From Halicephalobus mephisto (lineage: Eukaryota > Nematoda > Chromadorea > Rhabditida > Panagrolaimidae), in contig SWDT01000051.1 in assembly GCA_009193035.1 (NCBI GenBank), positions 23,023 through 87,022 on the forward strand: a stretch of 64,000 bases of DNA. Reading direction: 5' to 3'. The translations under genes and the position numbers were made by a program. Of the stretch, positions 11,594 through 22,766 are shown piece by piece (position 1 is the first letter of the stretch; each line of letters starts with the position of its first letter). Under the pieces are notes generated by a model that had not been told where the DNA came from, searched no databases, and saw only the letters and a program-made list of their open reading frames with translations.

Positions 11594-14134
11594 TTATAAA
11601 CAGCCATCTTTGCTCTCGATAAAATTAATCTTAGACCTTTCATGCCAAATCACTTCTCCCGTTCTCAAAGGTTTTCTGTAGGTCGTCTGGATTTTGACTA
11701 CTTCCACTTCTTGCTTCGGATACTTGCACATTTTGTAAGTGGGACAGTGTAAAAGATTATTTTTGGCAACTTGAAGAACAATATTGTAATAGCATTTAAA
11801 TATTAGATGGTGGAATAACTTAAAGTCGGGGTAATTTGAAGGGTCCTGAAAAGAGCATTATAAAATACAAATTTTACGGAATTGTCTTGAAACGAATTTC
11901 CAAAATCCAGAAATCTCTAGAATCTTAGTTTCAATGAATTTCAAAAAGCTTCATAAGTTTCTAGAAGATTTCAGAAACTTTTGGACAGAATTATAGTTAT
12001 CCAAAAATGATCAAAAACTCACAAATTCAAATTCATGTCTTCTGAAGAACTTTTTCAAGTTTTTTTCCATAGTTTCTCCATCGATGAATTCTGTCAAGTT
12101 CCCAATTATCTTCTTTTTTTCTTTTACTTCATCTCCTCCATAGGTAAGATTGTGAATATGTAAAATAATAGCAGATGTTTCATCCACCGTAATTTCTTTG
12201 AATTTACTTCTTTCTGCAGACATCAGCTTATGAATCCAAACTCCAGCGACCCTCTCTGGCTTGACAACGACCTTTCTATCAGGAAGTCTCATATTATATC
12301 CTATTTCATTCGTGACTCTTTCGAGACTGAATTTGTTCTTTTTTGTAAATGCCGTAGGGAGAAATGAATCTAATCTTTCTATTGAAAAAGATCCAGCAAG
12401 AGGATTGAGATTTGCAAGTTTCTGGAATTCTGAAGCAAAAGAACCCGATCTGGGACCGACCAAGACGTCATCCCAGTCCGTGAAAGCAATGAATTCTGCA
12501 GATTCTTTGAATTCATAGAGACATTCGTGAGAATTAGTCATCTGGTTCGAGTACTCTGTTTCTGCATCAGGATCATACGGAAGGGAATTCTGAAGATCAC
12601 CACATTTCTAAGAAAATTAAAAAGAAACTCACTGTCTGAGGAGCCTTGTAACCGTGTCGAATCGTCATCAACCCGTCTTTCTCGTACAATTTCATCAACT
12701 CCAAGACTTGCTTCAGTGCGCAATTCACATAAGCGACAACCAAATCTCCTCCGTGGAGTCTGAAGGTCTCCATGGCGAAGAGCAGCAAAGCCCAGTCATC
12801 GAAGGCAATCATCCGGCTCATACAGCTCACGAATGATCTTTTTTTCCGATCGGGACGGGTGATCGAGAACTTTAAAAACTACTGTATTATATAAATTAAA
12901 AATGATGTTTGTTTCAAAATTGTGTGAATATACATTTTTAGAATTTCAAATTTAGATGGTTTTGAAAATTTCTGAATATTATTTAAAATTTTAATAGTTT
13001 AATGATTTTAGAAATTTTAGTAAAATTCTGAAATGTTTCAATAATTTTTATAAAATTTCAAAAAGTTCCGGAATTTTCTATCAGAGTTTGAAATTCTTCA
13101 GAATCCTCATAAATTTAAATATTAAATTTTTCCAAGATGAACTGACCTCCTTGAATTCGGTCATTTCGAATTCCTTGTTCTTCATTCCTATCTCGTAAGA
13201 AAGAGTCTCGGCAAAGTTCCTCGAAAAAGAACAGACAAGTCTGAACAAAATCAGTCTACATTGCTTTGGGCTGAGAACCACCTCCTGGACCCTTCCCCTG
13301 GTCCATTCAGTGCTTCCATCGACCAATTTTCGACGACATGCGAACTTCATCTGTTTGTATCTGTGTTTCTCTCCATTAAATAAGGTAACTACTGTAGGAT
13401 AATCGAAACTAAAAAATCCATTATCATAAGATAGAAAAATATCGTTTCGAAATTTTTTCAAAAAGAATTTTTAGAATTTGTTAGAAATTAAAATAACCTA
13501 AGTGATAATTTTGTTCTACAATTATTATTTTGTAATTAAATTCTTAGAAATAAATTCTAGTTGAATATATTTATGATTTTTCTATAGTTAACGATCCAAA
13601 TTTAGAGTAGAAATTTGACTTTTTCGTACTGAAACAACTTTTGATTCGAAAAATTCAAATAAATTCTAACTATTAATTTAGGTAAGATAATTTTTCGGAG
13701 AAATTTTTGTTATCTTAGTACGAAAAATCCAAATTTTGATGGTTAACTTTAATTCTGAACTTTGATGAAACAGAATTTTGGAAACTTTTAAATTACAGTC
13801 ATATGAAATCTCAAGTCTCGGTTGATCTTCGAAGGATAATAAGTATAAATCCCAGAATCCATAGGTACTCAGAAAATCCCGACTAACACTACAGTATCCC
13901 ACCGAAAACAATTTTTTGTAAACATAAAATTTAAAATTCTAATTCTTACTTCTTAGATTCTTCGTAGAAAAAACTTTTAATAATAAATAAATTTTTTTCT
14001 TCATTTTTGGTTCTGTTGTCGTTCAAAAATATAGCAGGATTAAAATTAATTAATTTAATAAATAAAAGAAATAATAAAATTGGAATAATTGAGATCTTAA
14101 AAATATCCGACCATCGTAAAATTAAAAATTTCAT
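11594..14134 (-). CDS. Glycosyltransferase family 92 (DUF23) protein
   Basis: Six exons on the minus strand: 14134-13950, 13888-13748, 13408-13147, 12869-12633, 12589-12023 and 11845-11594, totalling 547 aa with consistent phases (2, 2, 0, 0, 0). GT92 enzymes are Golgi type II membrane proteins; characterised members, including C. elegans GALT-1, add galactose to N-glycan fucose. Residues ~11-28 form the membrane anchor. GT92 marks: exon 4 AFDDWALLLF and HGGDLVVAYVN; exon 5 NSHECLYEFKESAEFIAF then DWDD (residues ~313-316, the metal-binding region); KVVVKPERVAGVWIHK; exon 6 carries the C-terminal tail. The exon 2/3 borders rest on phase and on the only acceptor available, so they are less certain than the rest. 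A 43-nt intron (12632-12590) is preferred over a nested 25-nt alternative. The specific acceptor sugar cannot be told. Confidence 0.85.
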
Positions 14135-14687
14135 TTAAAAACAAAAATCAACGGACAAAATTGAAGAATATCTTATTTAAGAAATGACATTCGAAAAAGA
14201 TAAACAACAAAATATTTGATCCTCGATTAGATTACCTCATTCAATTTTGGAAGAAAATCATATTTGGAACTTCTTCATTTTAAGGTTATATCCATGTAAG
14301 AAATCCAAATTCATAAAAGATATCGAAAATTTGATTTAATTTTATTGAAGATTTTTCTAAAATAAGAAAATTAAAGAAATTCACAAATCGAAGTTTTTTG
14401 AAATAAAATTAACTTTATAAATGTAAGCAATATAAAAATACACATAATTTCAAAATAATATTAAAGGAAATAAAATTCTTGAAAAATTATAAACTTTAAA
14501 GTTTTTCAAAAATAAAGTTTCAAATTTTGTGAATATTTATTAAATTACTTAAAAATGAACTTTTGAATCCTTCTCAGAATGAATCTTTAAACTTTCTAAG
14601 CATAAATATTCTTCTTATTAGTTAATTTTTTAATTAAAATAAAAAATCTAACCAATTAGTGGATTCGTTTTTTTTTAAATTATGGTT
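14135..14687. other. Intergenic upstream of GT92, nothing recognised
   Basis: AT-rich; it would hold the GT92 promoter. No motif assigned. Confidence 0.4.
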
Positions 14688-14883
14688 TCTGTTGTGAACA
14701 CATAGTCCCCATGACCAGAGATATTCAGAATACCGAAAATTCAACAGTCCCTTTTCTCCACTGAGGAGTATAAAAGGGAACACTTCGGTGTATCGGTGTG
14801 TTCTCCTCGGGTGTAGTTCTGATATTAATAATATTGTTCCTATTTTTGTATTATGTCTTATTGTTAAGTAAAGACATAACAGT
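14688..14883 (+). repeat. Structured element, singleton copy 2 (possible ncRNA)
   Basis: Diverged copy of the family at 7849-8022 and 58918-59835. It has the best hairpin of the family: CCCTTTT and CTCC (14749-14759) pair with GGAG, a TAT bulge, and AAAAGGG (14765-14778) around an ACTGA loop. The closing stem is ATACC (14730-14734) with GGTGT (14810-14814), extended by GA/TC. A tail hairpin ATGTCTT...AAGACAT precedes the end. The 5' hairpin is weaker here than in the array. Confidence 0.55.
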
Positions 14884-15444
14884 TCCAATATCTGTTGGGA
14901 TAGAAAATTAGATTAGAAAAAAGTTCTCGAGATAGCTTGCAAATAAGAGAGAGTGGAGTACTGTAAGGACTGAGTGAGACTCTCGGTTTTACTGTATTAA
15001 GATTATTATATAAACTATATCCTTGTCTTAATGTTCTAGTAAATATTATTAATATACTTCTGTTTTCTATTTTGACAATATTTAATCCTGTTGTTTGAAT
15101 ATTGGTAAATTTTGAGTCGTAACAAGTTTTTTTATACTTAATTTTACAAATATCAACTTTTAAATAAATATTTAAAAATTGTCCAAAGATGATCCAACTT
15201 GTTCGTCATTCAAACTTTATATACTTAATTGAGAAATTTTTTATAATAGAAATGCAAAGATTTAGTTGTTATTTCTATTATCAGAAATTTGCAGTTTCTG
15301 TTCTAGGATTGACTTTTGTGATAACTTATCGATCATTGGGCTTGTTAAATTAGTTCATTACAAGTACCCAATCATCATTATTTTTTGATTGATTGATTCT
15401 TCTGGAAATATTTGTAAAATATTAAATTCATTCTTTGTGTCAAA
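14884..15444. other. Intergenic upstream of paralog B
   Basis: AT-rich; no gene or clear repeat. It should contain the promoter of the gene at 15445. Confidence 0.4.
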
Positions 15445-17325
15445 ATGAACGTGGAATATTGTTGGGGCCGTGAATGCAAATTAAGATGGGGATTCAATGA
15501 ATTTTCGAATCAGTTGATATCCATTGAAGAAGAATCTTTTAAAGTTACATCACAAAACAAGATTGATTGGTCTTATGAAGTTTTCAGTTTGTCATCAACT
15601 GCTATTCCATATTGGGCAAGTTTTTTTTGTTAAGCAAATTTACGATGAACATTTTAGAAATTCATAAACCTTTATTTAGAAAAGAGTTGCCAAAAATTGA
15701 TGGATTTCTACATCGTCTTTGATGATCATGAATACTGGGAAGTTGATTGTCATCTTTCAAGAAGAAGGAGAAAATTCGAAAATCTCCCAAAATATCTGGA
15801 AAACCATAGTCACATTGTCAGAGAAATCGGTTATGGTGCGGATTTGTGTGTTCAGTTTCCAAAAAACGGATTTCCAACAAAAGATGAGGTAAGATTTATC
15901 AACATAGATCCCATATATCAATAGAGAATTGATCCTAATTTAATTTGATTTTTCAAAAGATGTTACACAATCAGTAATCCTGATAACCTGAAAAATAATT
16001 TTTTCGGTAGTAAATTATGCAGATATTTGAATCACTTTTATATACAGTCGAACTTGGATATAAGATACCCCCTTGAGACCGGCCAAAGCGTATGTTATAA
16101 CAAAAAATATATTACATCAGGGGTAAATTTGAAGACAGACTAACCAAATTCACTCCCTTATACCGTATGCTGTAATCCGAAATATATTATAGCGGGGATA
16201 TCTATATCCAAGTTCTACTGTGCTTATTTTACCAGAAAATTCTTTTAGGTAATAAAGTTATTTGAAAATAGGCACTTTAATGAAGTTCAAAAGAAAGTAA
16301 AATGCCGAATTTTACTGAACTACAATCAAGTCGAAGAATGGACTCTGGAACAACTTTTGAAGTATATGAAAGACCTTGAGGGAAAAAAATATTCTGGATA
16401 CGATATTCCTGTTGCTTTTGGATATGAAACATTGGATCAGAAAATTCGGAAAGTTGTCATTAACAATCAAGATGAATTTGGCCAATTCCTCTCAAAACTC
16501 TACATTGTTTGCCGAAAAATTGAAATGAAGATGAAAAAGGCTGGGTATCCGTATGTGTTTCAAGATGAGGAATCAAAAGAAAAGTCATTTTCCCAAACTT
16601 GTTTTAACCTCGAGAACGCAAAAAAAGATTATAAATCAATGAACAGAAACAACTTTTTGGAAATGTATCCGGTGTTAAAAAGACTCTTCTTCTGTTACAT
16701 TGATTACATTAGACATTCAATGGAATTTGTAAGCAACATTGATGAAGGAGACTATCTTCCAGGGACATATGAGGAAATTAAACATTGGCTCCAAAAACTG
16801 AATGAATGGTTTCCAATGAAAGTGAATGGAGAATGGATCGATTGCATGGGTTCCTTCATTGCAATTCCTCCCGGTTATGAACAAATTGCTGAAATATTGA
16901 AGAAAACAGTCAAATTCAATGATGATGTAGTGATCATTGACGATGGAGTTGATGAACCTTACATCGGAGACGAGAACAATAAGATTTTATTCGGATTTGT
17001 TGATATGAAAGGAGCTAAAGCAGGTGAAATTTCAGAGAGCTTAATATTGAAATCGGACTGTCCAAAAGACTGCACAACAGCTTTGAAGAATTGGATTTGC
17101 ACCAAATGTGGACAATTCGTCAGAAGCATGTTAAATTCCACTGGACAGCAGTTCTTATTGTGCTCTTGTGGATCAAAGAAATACAGAGAAAGATTTTTCA
17201 CATGTCATCATCGAAGTCATTGGTTTTTAGCGAATAATTGCCATAATTTTCTTCAAAGATATATGAACAGTCCAATGAAAGCACGAATCCGAAGATCCTC
17301 ATCGTTGTCTTCTGTCATCTCTTAG
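15445..17325 (+). CDS. Uncharacterised nematode protein with C-terminal Cys/His-rich domain, paralog B
   Basis: Three phase-0 exons: 15445-15615, 15658-15888 and 16249-17325, giving 492 aa. Paralog of 695-2289 in opposite orientation, with matching exon structure. Exon 2 carries VFDDHEYWE, and exon 3 begins VIKLFENRHF then VKCRILLNYN. The C-terminal block CPKDC..WICTKCG..CSCGSKKY..C.H.SH has Cys/His spacing like a zinc site. Intron 1 (42 nt) begins GCAAGT rather than GT; this is the only in-phase junction I could find matching the paralog's exon border. Intron 2 holds a short inverted-repeat element (16045-16220). No signal peptide or membrane segment. Function unknown. Confidence 0.78.
16045..16220. 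mobile_element. Mariner-like MITE in intron 2
   Basis: Terminal inverted repeats CAGTCGAACTTGGATATAAG and (reading inward from the right end) CAGTAGAACTTGGATATAGA bound a ~176 bp AT-rich segment. The CAGT ends are typical of Tc1/mariner-type non-autonomous elements. It lies wholly inside an intron of paralog B. Confidence 0.75.
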
Positions 17326-17924
17326 ATGAGAAAAGTGAAGAAAAAATCACACATGTTCTACAAAATTCTAAACATCTGTTTTTTAGTGAATTTATTCGGG
17401 AAAATATCTGTTAGTATTTGAATGCAACTAGCTGGATGGATCGTTATCATTGATTAAGTAATTTTACTGTAAATCTTTTAGAAGTTAATGAAAATATATA
17501 AATTTAATTATTTCAATTTTCATATTTCTAAACTATACCCATAATCATGAATGAAATCCTTCTTTAGCCTTCTGTTAGCATCACTAAATAAAACTAAGAC
17601 AATACAAAAAAAACAAAGGAAAATAACAAACATTTACCTTTAACTACAGTATCTTCCGAAAAGTCGTATTTTTCGATTGATGAATAAATGTAGAACTAAA
17701 GTACTTTTGAAGAGAAATTATGAAAGAAAAATCTCAAATAGTTGAATCCAATGTTTTTAATAAATTTTTTGAAAACAATCTACAGTAAAGAAATCTCAAC
17801 GGTGTACTGTAACTTCATCGATAATTAGTATTTGATAGATTTTAGAATTTGAAACATATATTAAACAAATATTACTACAACTGATGTAATTTACATTAAT
17901 AATGTTTAATTTCTTCATCAATGC
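17326..17924. other. 3' flank of paralog B
   Basis: AT-rich, with no open gene. The motif CTACAGTA and its complement recur here, as in much of the window. Confidence 0.4.
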
Positions 17925-18165
17925 ACACAAGAATGAGTACATGGTATTCAACTTGTCGATATATTAAGTTGATATTGATACAATATACTTAATGTATCAA
18001 TGAATTATAACAGTTCTGATTTATCAAATATATTACATTCAGCGTATTAATACACTATGTTAATATTGGGTACATTGTATTAAATGTATCGCCGCATTAA
18101 AACGGTTCTGATTTACTAAACACATTAGAACCGTTTTGATGTGCTCTTTTTTGTGTACCAGGTGT
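17925..18165. mobile_element. MITE-like element, ACACAA-ended family
   Basis: Imperfect inverted ends (CACACAAGAATGAGTAC and GTGCTCTTTTTTGTGTA) enclose a palindrome-rich core of repeated TTAATG, ACATTA and ACGGTTCTGATTTA. Related copies occur at 43640-43825 and inside the diacylglycerol kinase intron near 31690-32050. Confidence 0.5.
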
Positions 18166-18614
18166 ATTTTGACTTATATTTATTCAAATATATAAAAGCA
18201 ATCTAAAGAAGTTATAAGTTGTCTGATTCGTCGAAATATAGTTGTTAAAGAAAGATTAGTTGATTCTACTTTGTAAACCCAGATTTAAATGCTTAAAGAC
18301 TATTGCTCAATATCCTTTTCATTTAGAAACTTCATGTAGTCTATTTAGCCAATGTACAAAATGATTTTTTATCCGTCGTAAATAACAGAATTTAAATACT
18401 CATTGGAAAAATTAAAATTCTCAAAACGATTCTTTTTTATCTTCAAAAAATAAATCAATCTGAACAAATTAGGAATCTAGCAAGTCATAATATTGTACTC
18501 TCTTTACTTTTCAAACACAAACACTCAAGAACATCCGGAGGGTATACTGTCTCAAAAAAATAGTTCATTTTAATTTTTATTTAAAGTTAGAAAACAAATT
18601 TCTATTTAGTTACA
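18166..18614. other. Intergenic, nothing recognised
   Basis: AT-rich spacer without recognised features. Confidence 0.35.
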
Positions 18615-18758
18615 ATGATTCAAGATCCATCTGAGGATACCGAAATCCTCCTTGAAAATCTCATACAAAAATTAGAGCAATATTCAGGAGAACCTTTACG
18701 GAAATCTCTAGCCCCTGACCTCAAGTTTCTATGGAGTAACTTCAATATTTTAAGATGA
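18615..18758 (+). CDS. Small ORF, 47 aa, hypothetical
   Basis: An ATG lies five bases after an acceptor-like TCTATTTAG. The frame encodes a 47-residue acidic, helix-prone peptide (DPSEDTEILLENLIQKLEQY is its first part) ending in TGA. Its codon use looks less AT-random than its surroundings. No family recognised; it could be chance. Confidence 0.3.
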   Translation: MIQDPSEDTEILLENLIQKLEQYSGEPLRKSLAPDLKFLWSNFNILR

Positions 18759-19001
18759 GTCTTGAACTATTTTAATTGAATAAAAAATTAACTTTTTAAT
18801 TTAAATAAAAAATCAATACAAAAGATGTTATATATACTGTACTTTCAAAACTAACTTATTCATTCCATTTTCTAAATTTTAAAATCCCGCCTTGGCAATT
18901 TGGTAAAAAATTTCACCTCTCCTTTTCATAGATGCTTGAAGTCTTTCATTTTATTCACGTAAGACATTAGATTGCCCGATAATAACTACATAACATCTAT
19001 C

Positions 19002-19643
19002 CTAGTTCTCAAAGAAAGAAAGGCGCCAATCCTGGAACCGACGATAGTCCTTACGGAGTTTGCAATCATCAGGCAGTGATTTCAAGACCTCGGCGGCTTC
19101 TTTTTGGTAATCACGGTAGGGTTTGATTTCAGTTTTAGGATGGACAGACTCGTGGACATGGAGTTTGCTGAAGTAACCCATAGGGGGACGTTGAACATTC
19201 AACTTCTCCGCAACACAGGCATCCATGTAACGTTGTTCCTCACGGCATCTACGGTTTGAATACGTAAGTTTTGAAAACTTGAATATGCTTACCTTGAAAT
19301 GTACAGTTTTCCAGTTTTACGGTCGATACAATCGGCGTACTTGGTGGCTTCATCGTAGCAAGTCTTCTTCAGCGATTGTAGGAATTTGACGCCACAGGCA
19401 GTGACTTCACGACCTTCTTTCAGGGTTTTACGAGGATCTTCCAACTCTTGACGACGAAGCATGAATTCCTGAAATTAAAAGTCATTAACTTCACGAAAAG
19501 TCGAAACAAACTTTGATTTCGTCTTCACAGTGGCGAGCCATATATGGACCGACAGCTTTTAACCAAGGAGTCGACAGAGTAATGTCCTGAGGAACCGTGA
19601 GCTCCTCGTCACTCGGCATAGGAGTGTCGTTGGTGATGGACAT
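19002..19643 (-). CDS. NDUFA8: NADH dehydrogenase (complex I) subunit NDUFA8, twin-CHCH protein
   Basis: Three exons: 19643-19512, 19468-19293 and 19248-19002, giving 184 aa. An accessory subunit of mitochondrial complex I on the intermembrane-space side, normally imported and folded through disulfide-forming CX9C pairs. Recognised from MSITNDTPMPSDEELTVP, EFMLRRQELEDPRKTLKEGR, YADCIDRKTGKLYISRCREE and VQRPPMGYFSKLHVHE. The second cysteine pair region is present. In the first, two cysteines usual in the family are replaced (MLRR for MLCR, RKT for RKC). An acceptor-like TTTCAG sits five bases before the ATG, so the transcript is probably cis- or SL-spliced there. It is divergent from PIP4P. 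Confidence 0.88.
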
Positions 19644-19794
19644 CCTGGCTGAAATTAAGGATCAAACATTCATAACCATCAATAATCTATGAAATCAAAG
19701 AATATAGGCTATAAAACGCGAATTAATATATGAAAAAATAAAAAAAGATAAATTTTTCAATAGAGTTTAATCGAACGAAAAATACGAATATTGG

Positions 19795-20290
19795 AAGAGA
19801 TTTTCCTTTTAAAACTAAAGAATACCGAAGAATACAGATCATAGAATACGAATTGACATAGAAGTCAGAGAAAAGAAGTTGATATAAAAGAAATATTTTT
19901 AACAAAGATATAACCTGAATGAAAAGCGAGAATATTAGGGGAAATTTCCTCTTCAAAATTCATAATTTTAGAAAAAACCAAAGAATAGAGATTATAGAAT
20001 ATAAATTGATATATGAACAAAAAAGAAAATTTATATAAACCAAAATCCTTTGACAAAAATAAAACCATAGAGAACAAAAAGTGGAAATATTTGACGGACA
20101 TTTTCCCTTCAAAACCCGTAATTTGGGGGAAAATCGAAGGACAAACACTGTAGAACACGAATTGATATATAAACAAAAAAGAAAATTTACATAAATCGAA
20201 ATCCTTTGATAAAGATAAAGCTCGAACGAACACAAGGTGTGAATATTTGGCGGACATTTTCCCTTCAAAACCCGTAACTGCAGGGAAAAC
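19795..20290. repeat. Tandem repeat, ~157-bp unit, about three copies
   Basis: TTTTCCC and CTTCAAAACCCGTAA recur at 20101 and 20257, with diverged copies beginning near 19944 and 19801. Divergence increases toward NDUFA8. The array lies in the 5' region or first intron of NDUFA8. Confidence 0.8.
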
Positions 20291-20645
20291 GGTCTCTCCT
20301 GTTTGCTTGGCTCGTTCTCTTGTCGTTTTTTTCTTTTTGTTTGGCCGCGACTCCGTTGCGATTCGTACACGATTTTTTTTCTGATTTCTTCCACATCGAA
20401 TTCTGAATTAAAAACAAATTAAACTTTCTCTTACCTATGTTCATTAAACGACAATGTTTAGTAAATTCCCGAATCTAGTAAAAAGTGATAAATTTGGAAC
20501 TAGGTTTATTGATTCGTGATTCATCAGATTTTCATTGATAATTTTTCCGAATTTTGTATTTATATTTTTTTTTGTCGTTTACCATGTGGAGTACGTGGTT
20601 GTTGTGTAGTTGATGGTGGGTTTTTTAGGTTTGCCAGTTTTCAGA
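20291..20645. promoter_or_regulatory. Probable bidirectional promoter region, NDUFA8 / PIP4P
   Basis: Short, less AT-rich interval between divergent genes, with several T-rich runs. It ends in TTTTCAG|A immediately before the PIP4P ATG. The promoter assignment is by position only. Confidence 0.35.
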
Positions 20646-21967
20646 ATGGCGATGGGTCCCGAGGAGGAGCCGTTGTTATCAGGAAGTTTGTCGGAGAGCC
20701 AGAATCTCTCCCATGCCGGCACCACCGTCTCCGTCGACCCTGAACAGGCCGCGAGTGTCACTGAGGCTACTGTAGACAACGGTGAGTTTGAACTTTCGAA
20801 AATAACTGAATTCATATATGAAAATTTAGGACCATCTGTCACATGTCGTGTTTGCGAATTCGAAATTCCTCTTGAAGGAAGAACGATGAACCATGTTGTT
20901 AGATGTGGAAACTGTAACGAAGCAACTCCTATCCGTGCTGCTCCCCCTGGCAAGAAGTACGTCCGTTGCCCGTGTCATTGCCTCCTGATCTGCAAGGCTT
21001 CCTCCAGCAGAATCGCCTGTCCACGTGAAAATTGCCGTCGTGTCATCACCCTCGGTCCCAGCGGTCCCGTCGGAACCGCCATCCGAGCCCCTGCAGGAAC
21101 TTGCCGTGTCCAATGCTGTGAATGCCAAGAGATATTCATGTTCAACACCCTCAGCAACACCGCAGCCAACTGTCCTCATTGCCGAACTTCGTCATCCGTC
21201 GGAACCCGGTATAAAAGAACCCGAGCTTTGATTCACTTCATATTCCTCTTCATGTTCCTCTGCCTTAGTATTGGATTCACCGTAAGTTTTTTGACCAGTA
21301 ATCATCATTTAACAGGGGTGTTGAAAGTAATCAAAAATACAGAGTCGTAAAATTCCGGAATTTTGTAATTTCGGAGCGCTATTAGTTGGTTACATATACA
21401 GAAGCAAATTTCGAGATTAACAAAGATAAAATTTGAATTCTTACAATATATCAAAATAATAATATTACTGTATTTCAATGCATGTTGAATAATCTAAATT
21501 TTATGTGGAAAATTTTCAAAATCAACTTCATGAAAAAGTTTAAATTTTTTATCCGATTTTTGAGATTTTTTAATTTTTTATAAATTATCAATTTTTTATT
21601 AAATTCATACTGCAAAAATTGACCAATTTTTATAATATGGATGAATTTTAGAATTTTATATAAAATAGGAACTTGCTCAAAAATGATTTTTTTTATGTTA
21701 ACCAATTTTTTCGCATGAGTATTGATAAGCGAGAAAACGGGAAAAAAGATCAAAAATTAACACCTAATTTTTCAATGAAATGAAATTTGCCCATTTTTGT
21801 TAAATTTGAAAATTTTTACATTTCAGATCTCGTTGACTAAATCCACTAGTCATAGTGTGTTTTTCATCGTTACAACAGTGGCTTTTTATATTTCTGCGTT
21901 ATTTTTCCTTGTAAAATTTGTTTATTACATGAGGATGAAGGTGAGTCAAGTACTAGGTCCAGTATGA
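20646..21967 (+). CDS. PIP4P: PIP4P/TMEM55-type phosphatidylinositol-4,5-bisphosphate 4-phosphatase
   Basis: Three exons: 20646-20781, 20830-21281 and 21827-21967, giving 242 aa. TMEM55 proteins sit in late endosome/lysosome membranes. They are reported to remove the 4-phosphate from PI(4,5)P2 and to recruit JIP4 for lysosome positioning. Visible: an N-terminal acidic-dileucine sequence (EEEPLL, a lysosomal sorting type), paired CxxC knuckles (TCRVCEFEI, VRCGNCNEATPI, KKYVRCPCHCLLICK, CCECQEI, CPHC), the CX5R phosphatase-like motif in CPRENCRR, and two C-terminal membrane helices. The end MKVSQVLGPV matches the human MKVSHPV-type tail. The start at 20646 is chosen because an acceptor TTTTCAG lies one base before it; an upstream ATG at 20610 would be removed. 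Intron 1 is 48 nt, in frame and stop-free, so translation of unspliced RNA would continue. Confidence 0.9.
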
Positions 21968-22284
21968 GGTCATCCTTAATCACGACTTCATCACGTGTTG
22001 GAAGATAATGCTGATGTTACTTGTCGATCATGTATATTAATGACGCCTTATTCAACAACTCACTTTTTATTAATCTGTCCTCATCGACCTAGTTCACAAT
22101 TATTGAAAACAAATTGGTTACTTCCTCAAAACGGTTTATTTGGCTCTTTGGATTTACAGTGTAACGTATAAAAATGTATATTTAATTCAGAATCATTGTC
22201 AATGGAAAAAAAGTTTTTTTGAAGGTTGAAAACCTTGTATTTTTTATTTTTTTAAGTTTATTTTTTATTTTAGAGAATTTTGAG
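21968..22284 (+). other. Intercistronic region with an unexplained 60-codon open stretch
   Basis: After the PIP4P stop and one further in-frame stop, the same frame stays open from about 21980 to 22170 and encodes a Cys-containing segment (VTCRSCILMTPYSTTHFLLI). No acceptor in the right phase joins it to a neighbour. The interval ends in TTTATTTTAG, an acceptor just upstream of the TXNDC17 start, as expected for the second gene of an operon. Confidence 0.4.
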
Positions 22285-22717
22285 ATGTCTGGTAGTGGTT
22301 TTGAAGTTGTTCTTTCTGAAGTTTCGGGTTTCGATGAAGTCACGGCTAAACTTGATGGACGTGATTCTGAAAGTAATCCTACTGTAGTTTATTACTGTGG
22401 AAATCGTACTGATAATAAGTCATGGTGTCCGGATTGTGTGAAATCTGACGAAATTTTGACTGAAGTTTTGAAAGAAATTGAAGAAAAAAAACTTTTAAAT
22501 CACAATGTGAAATTGATTACATGTTTTGTTGGAAATCGTGAACAGTAAGATTTTTAATTTTTTTAAAATAATTACTATTTTTAGATGGAAAAATCCAAAT
22601 AACGATTTTCGGAAAATTGGAATTAAATCTATTCCGACTTTTGCTCGTTTTGGAAGAAAAAACATCGATGATTCTGACGTCACTTTTGAGAATATTAAGG
22701 ATTTTTTAATTAATTAA
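22285..22717 (+). CDS. TXNDC17: Thioredoxin domain-containing protein 17 (TRP14)
   Basis: Two exons: 22285-22544 and 22585-22717, giving 130 aa. This cytosolic thioredoxin-like disulfide reductase acts on small substrates such as cystine and protein persulfides. The redox motif WCPDC is intact, which separates it from ordinary thioredoxin (WCGPC). Also seen: NPTVVYYCGNRTDNKSWCPD, the KSIPTFARF cis-Pro strand, and a short C-terminal helix. The intron is 40 nt. It starts 318 bp after the PIP4P stop on the same strand, with an acceptor 12 bases before the ATG, so it is probably the downstream gene of a two-gene operon. Confidence 0.93.
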
Positions 22718-22766
22718 TATCACAGGTGTCGGGTAACGAATTTTATTTTCGATATATGGATTTTCA

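Noticed and set aside
12590..12632. A 25-nt intron in the GT92 gene
   Set aside because: The donor also fits a second in-phase acceptor (ATCTTCAG) giving 43 nt, like the other short introns of the window.
19723..20394. Several Phe/Leu-rich minus-strand ORFs
   Set aside because: They come from the 157-bp tandem repeat; the repeated peptide only reflects the DNA period.
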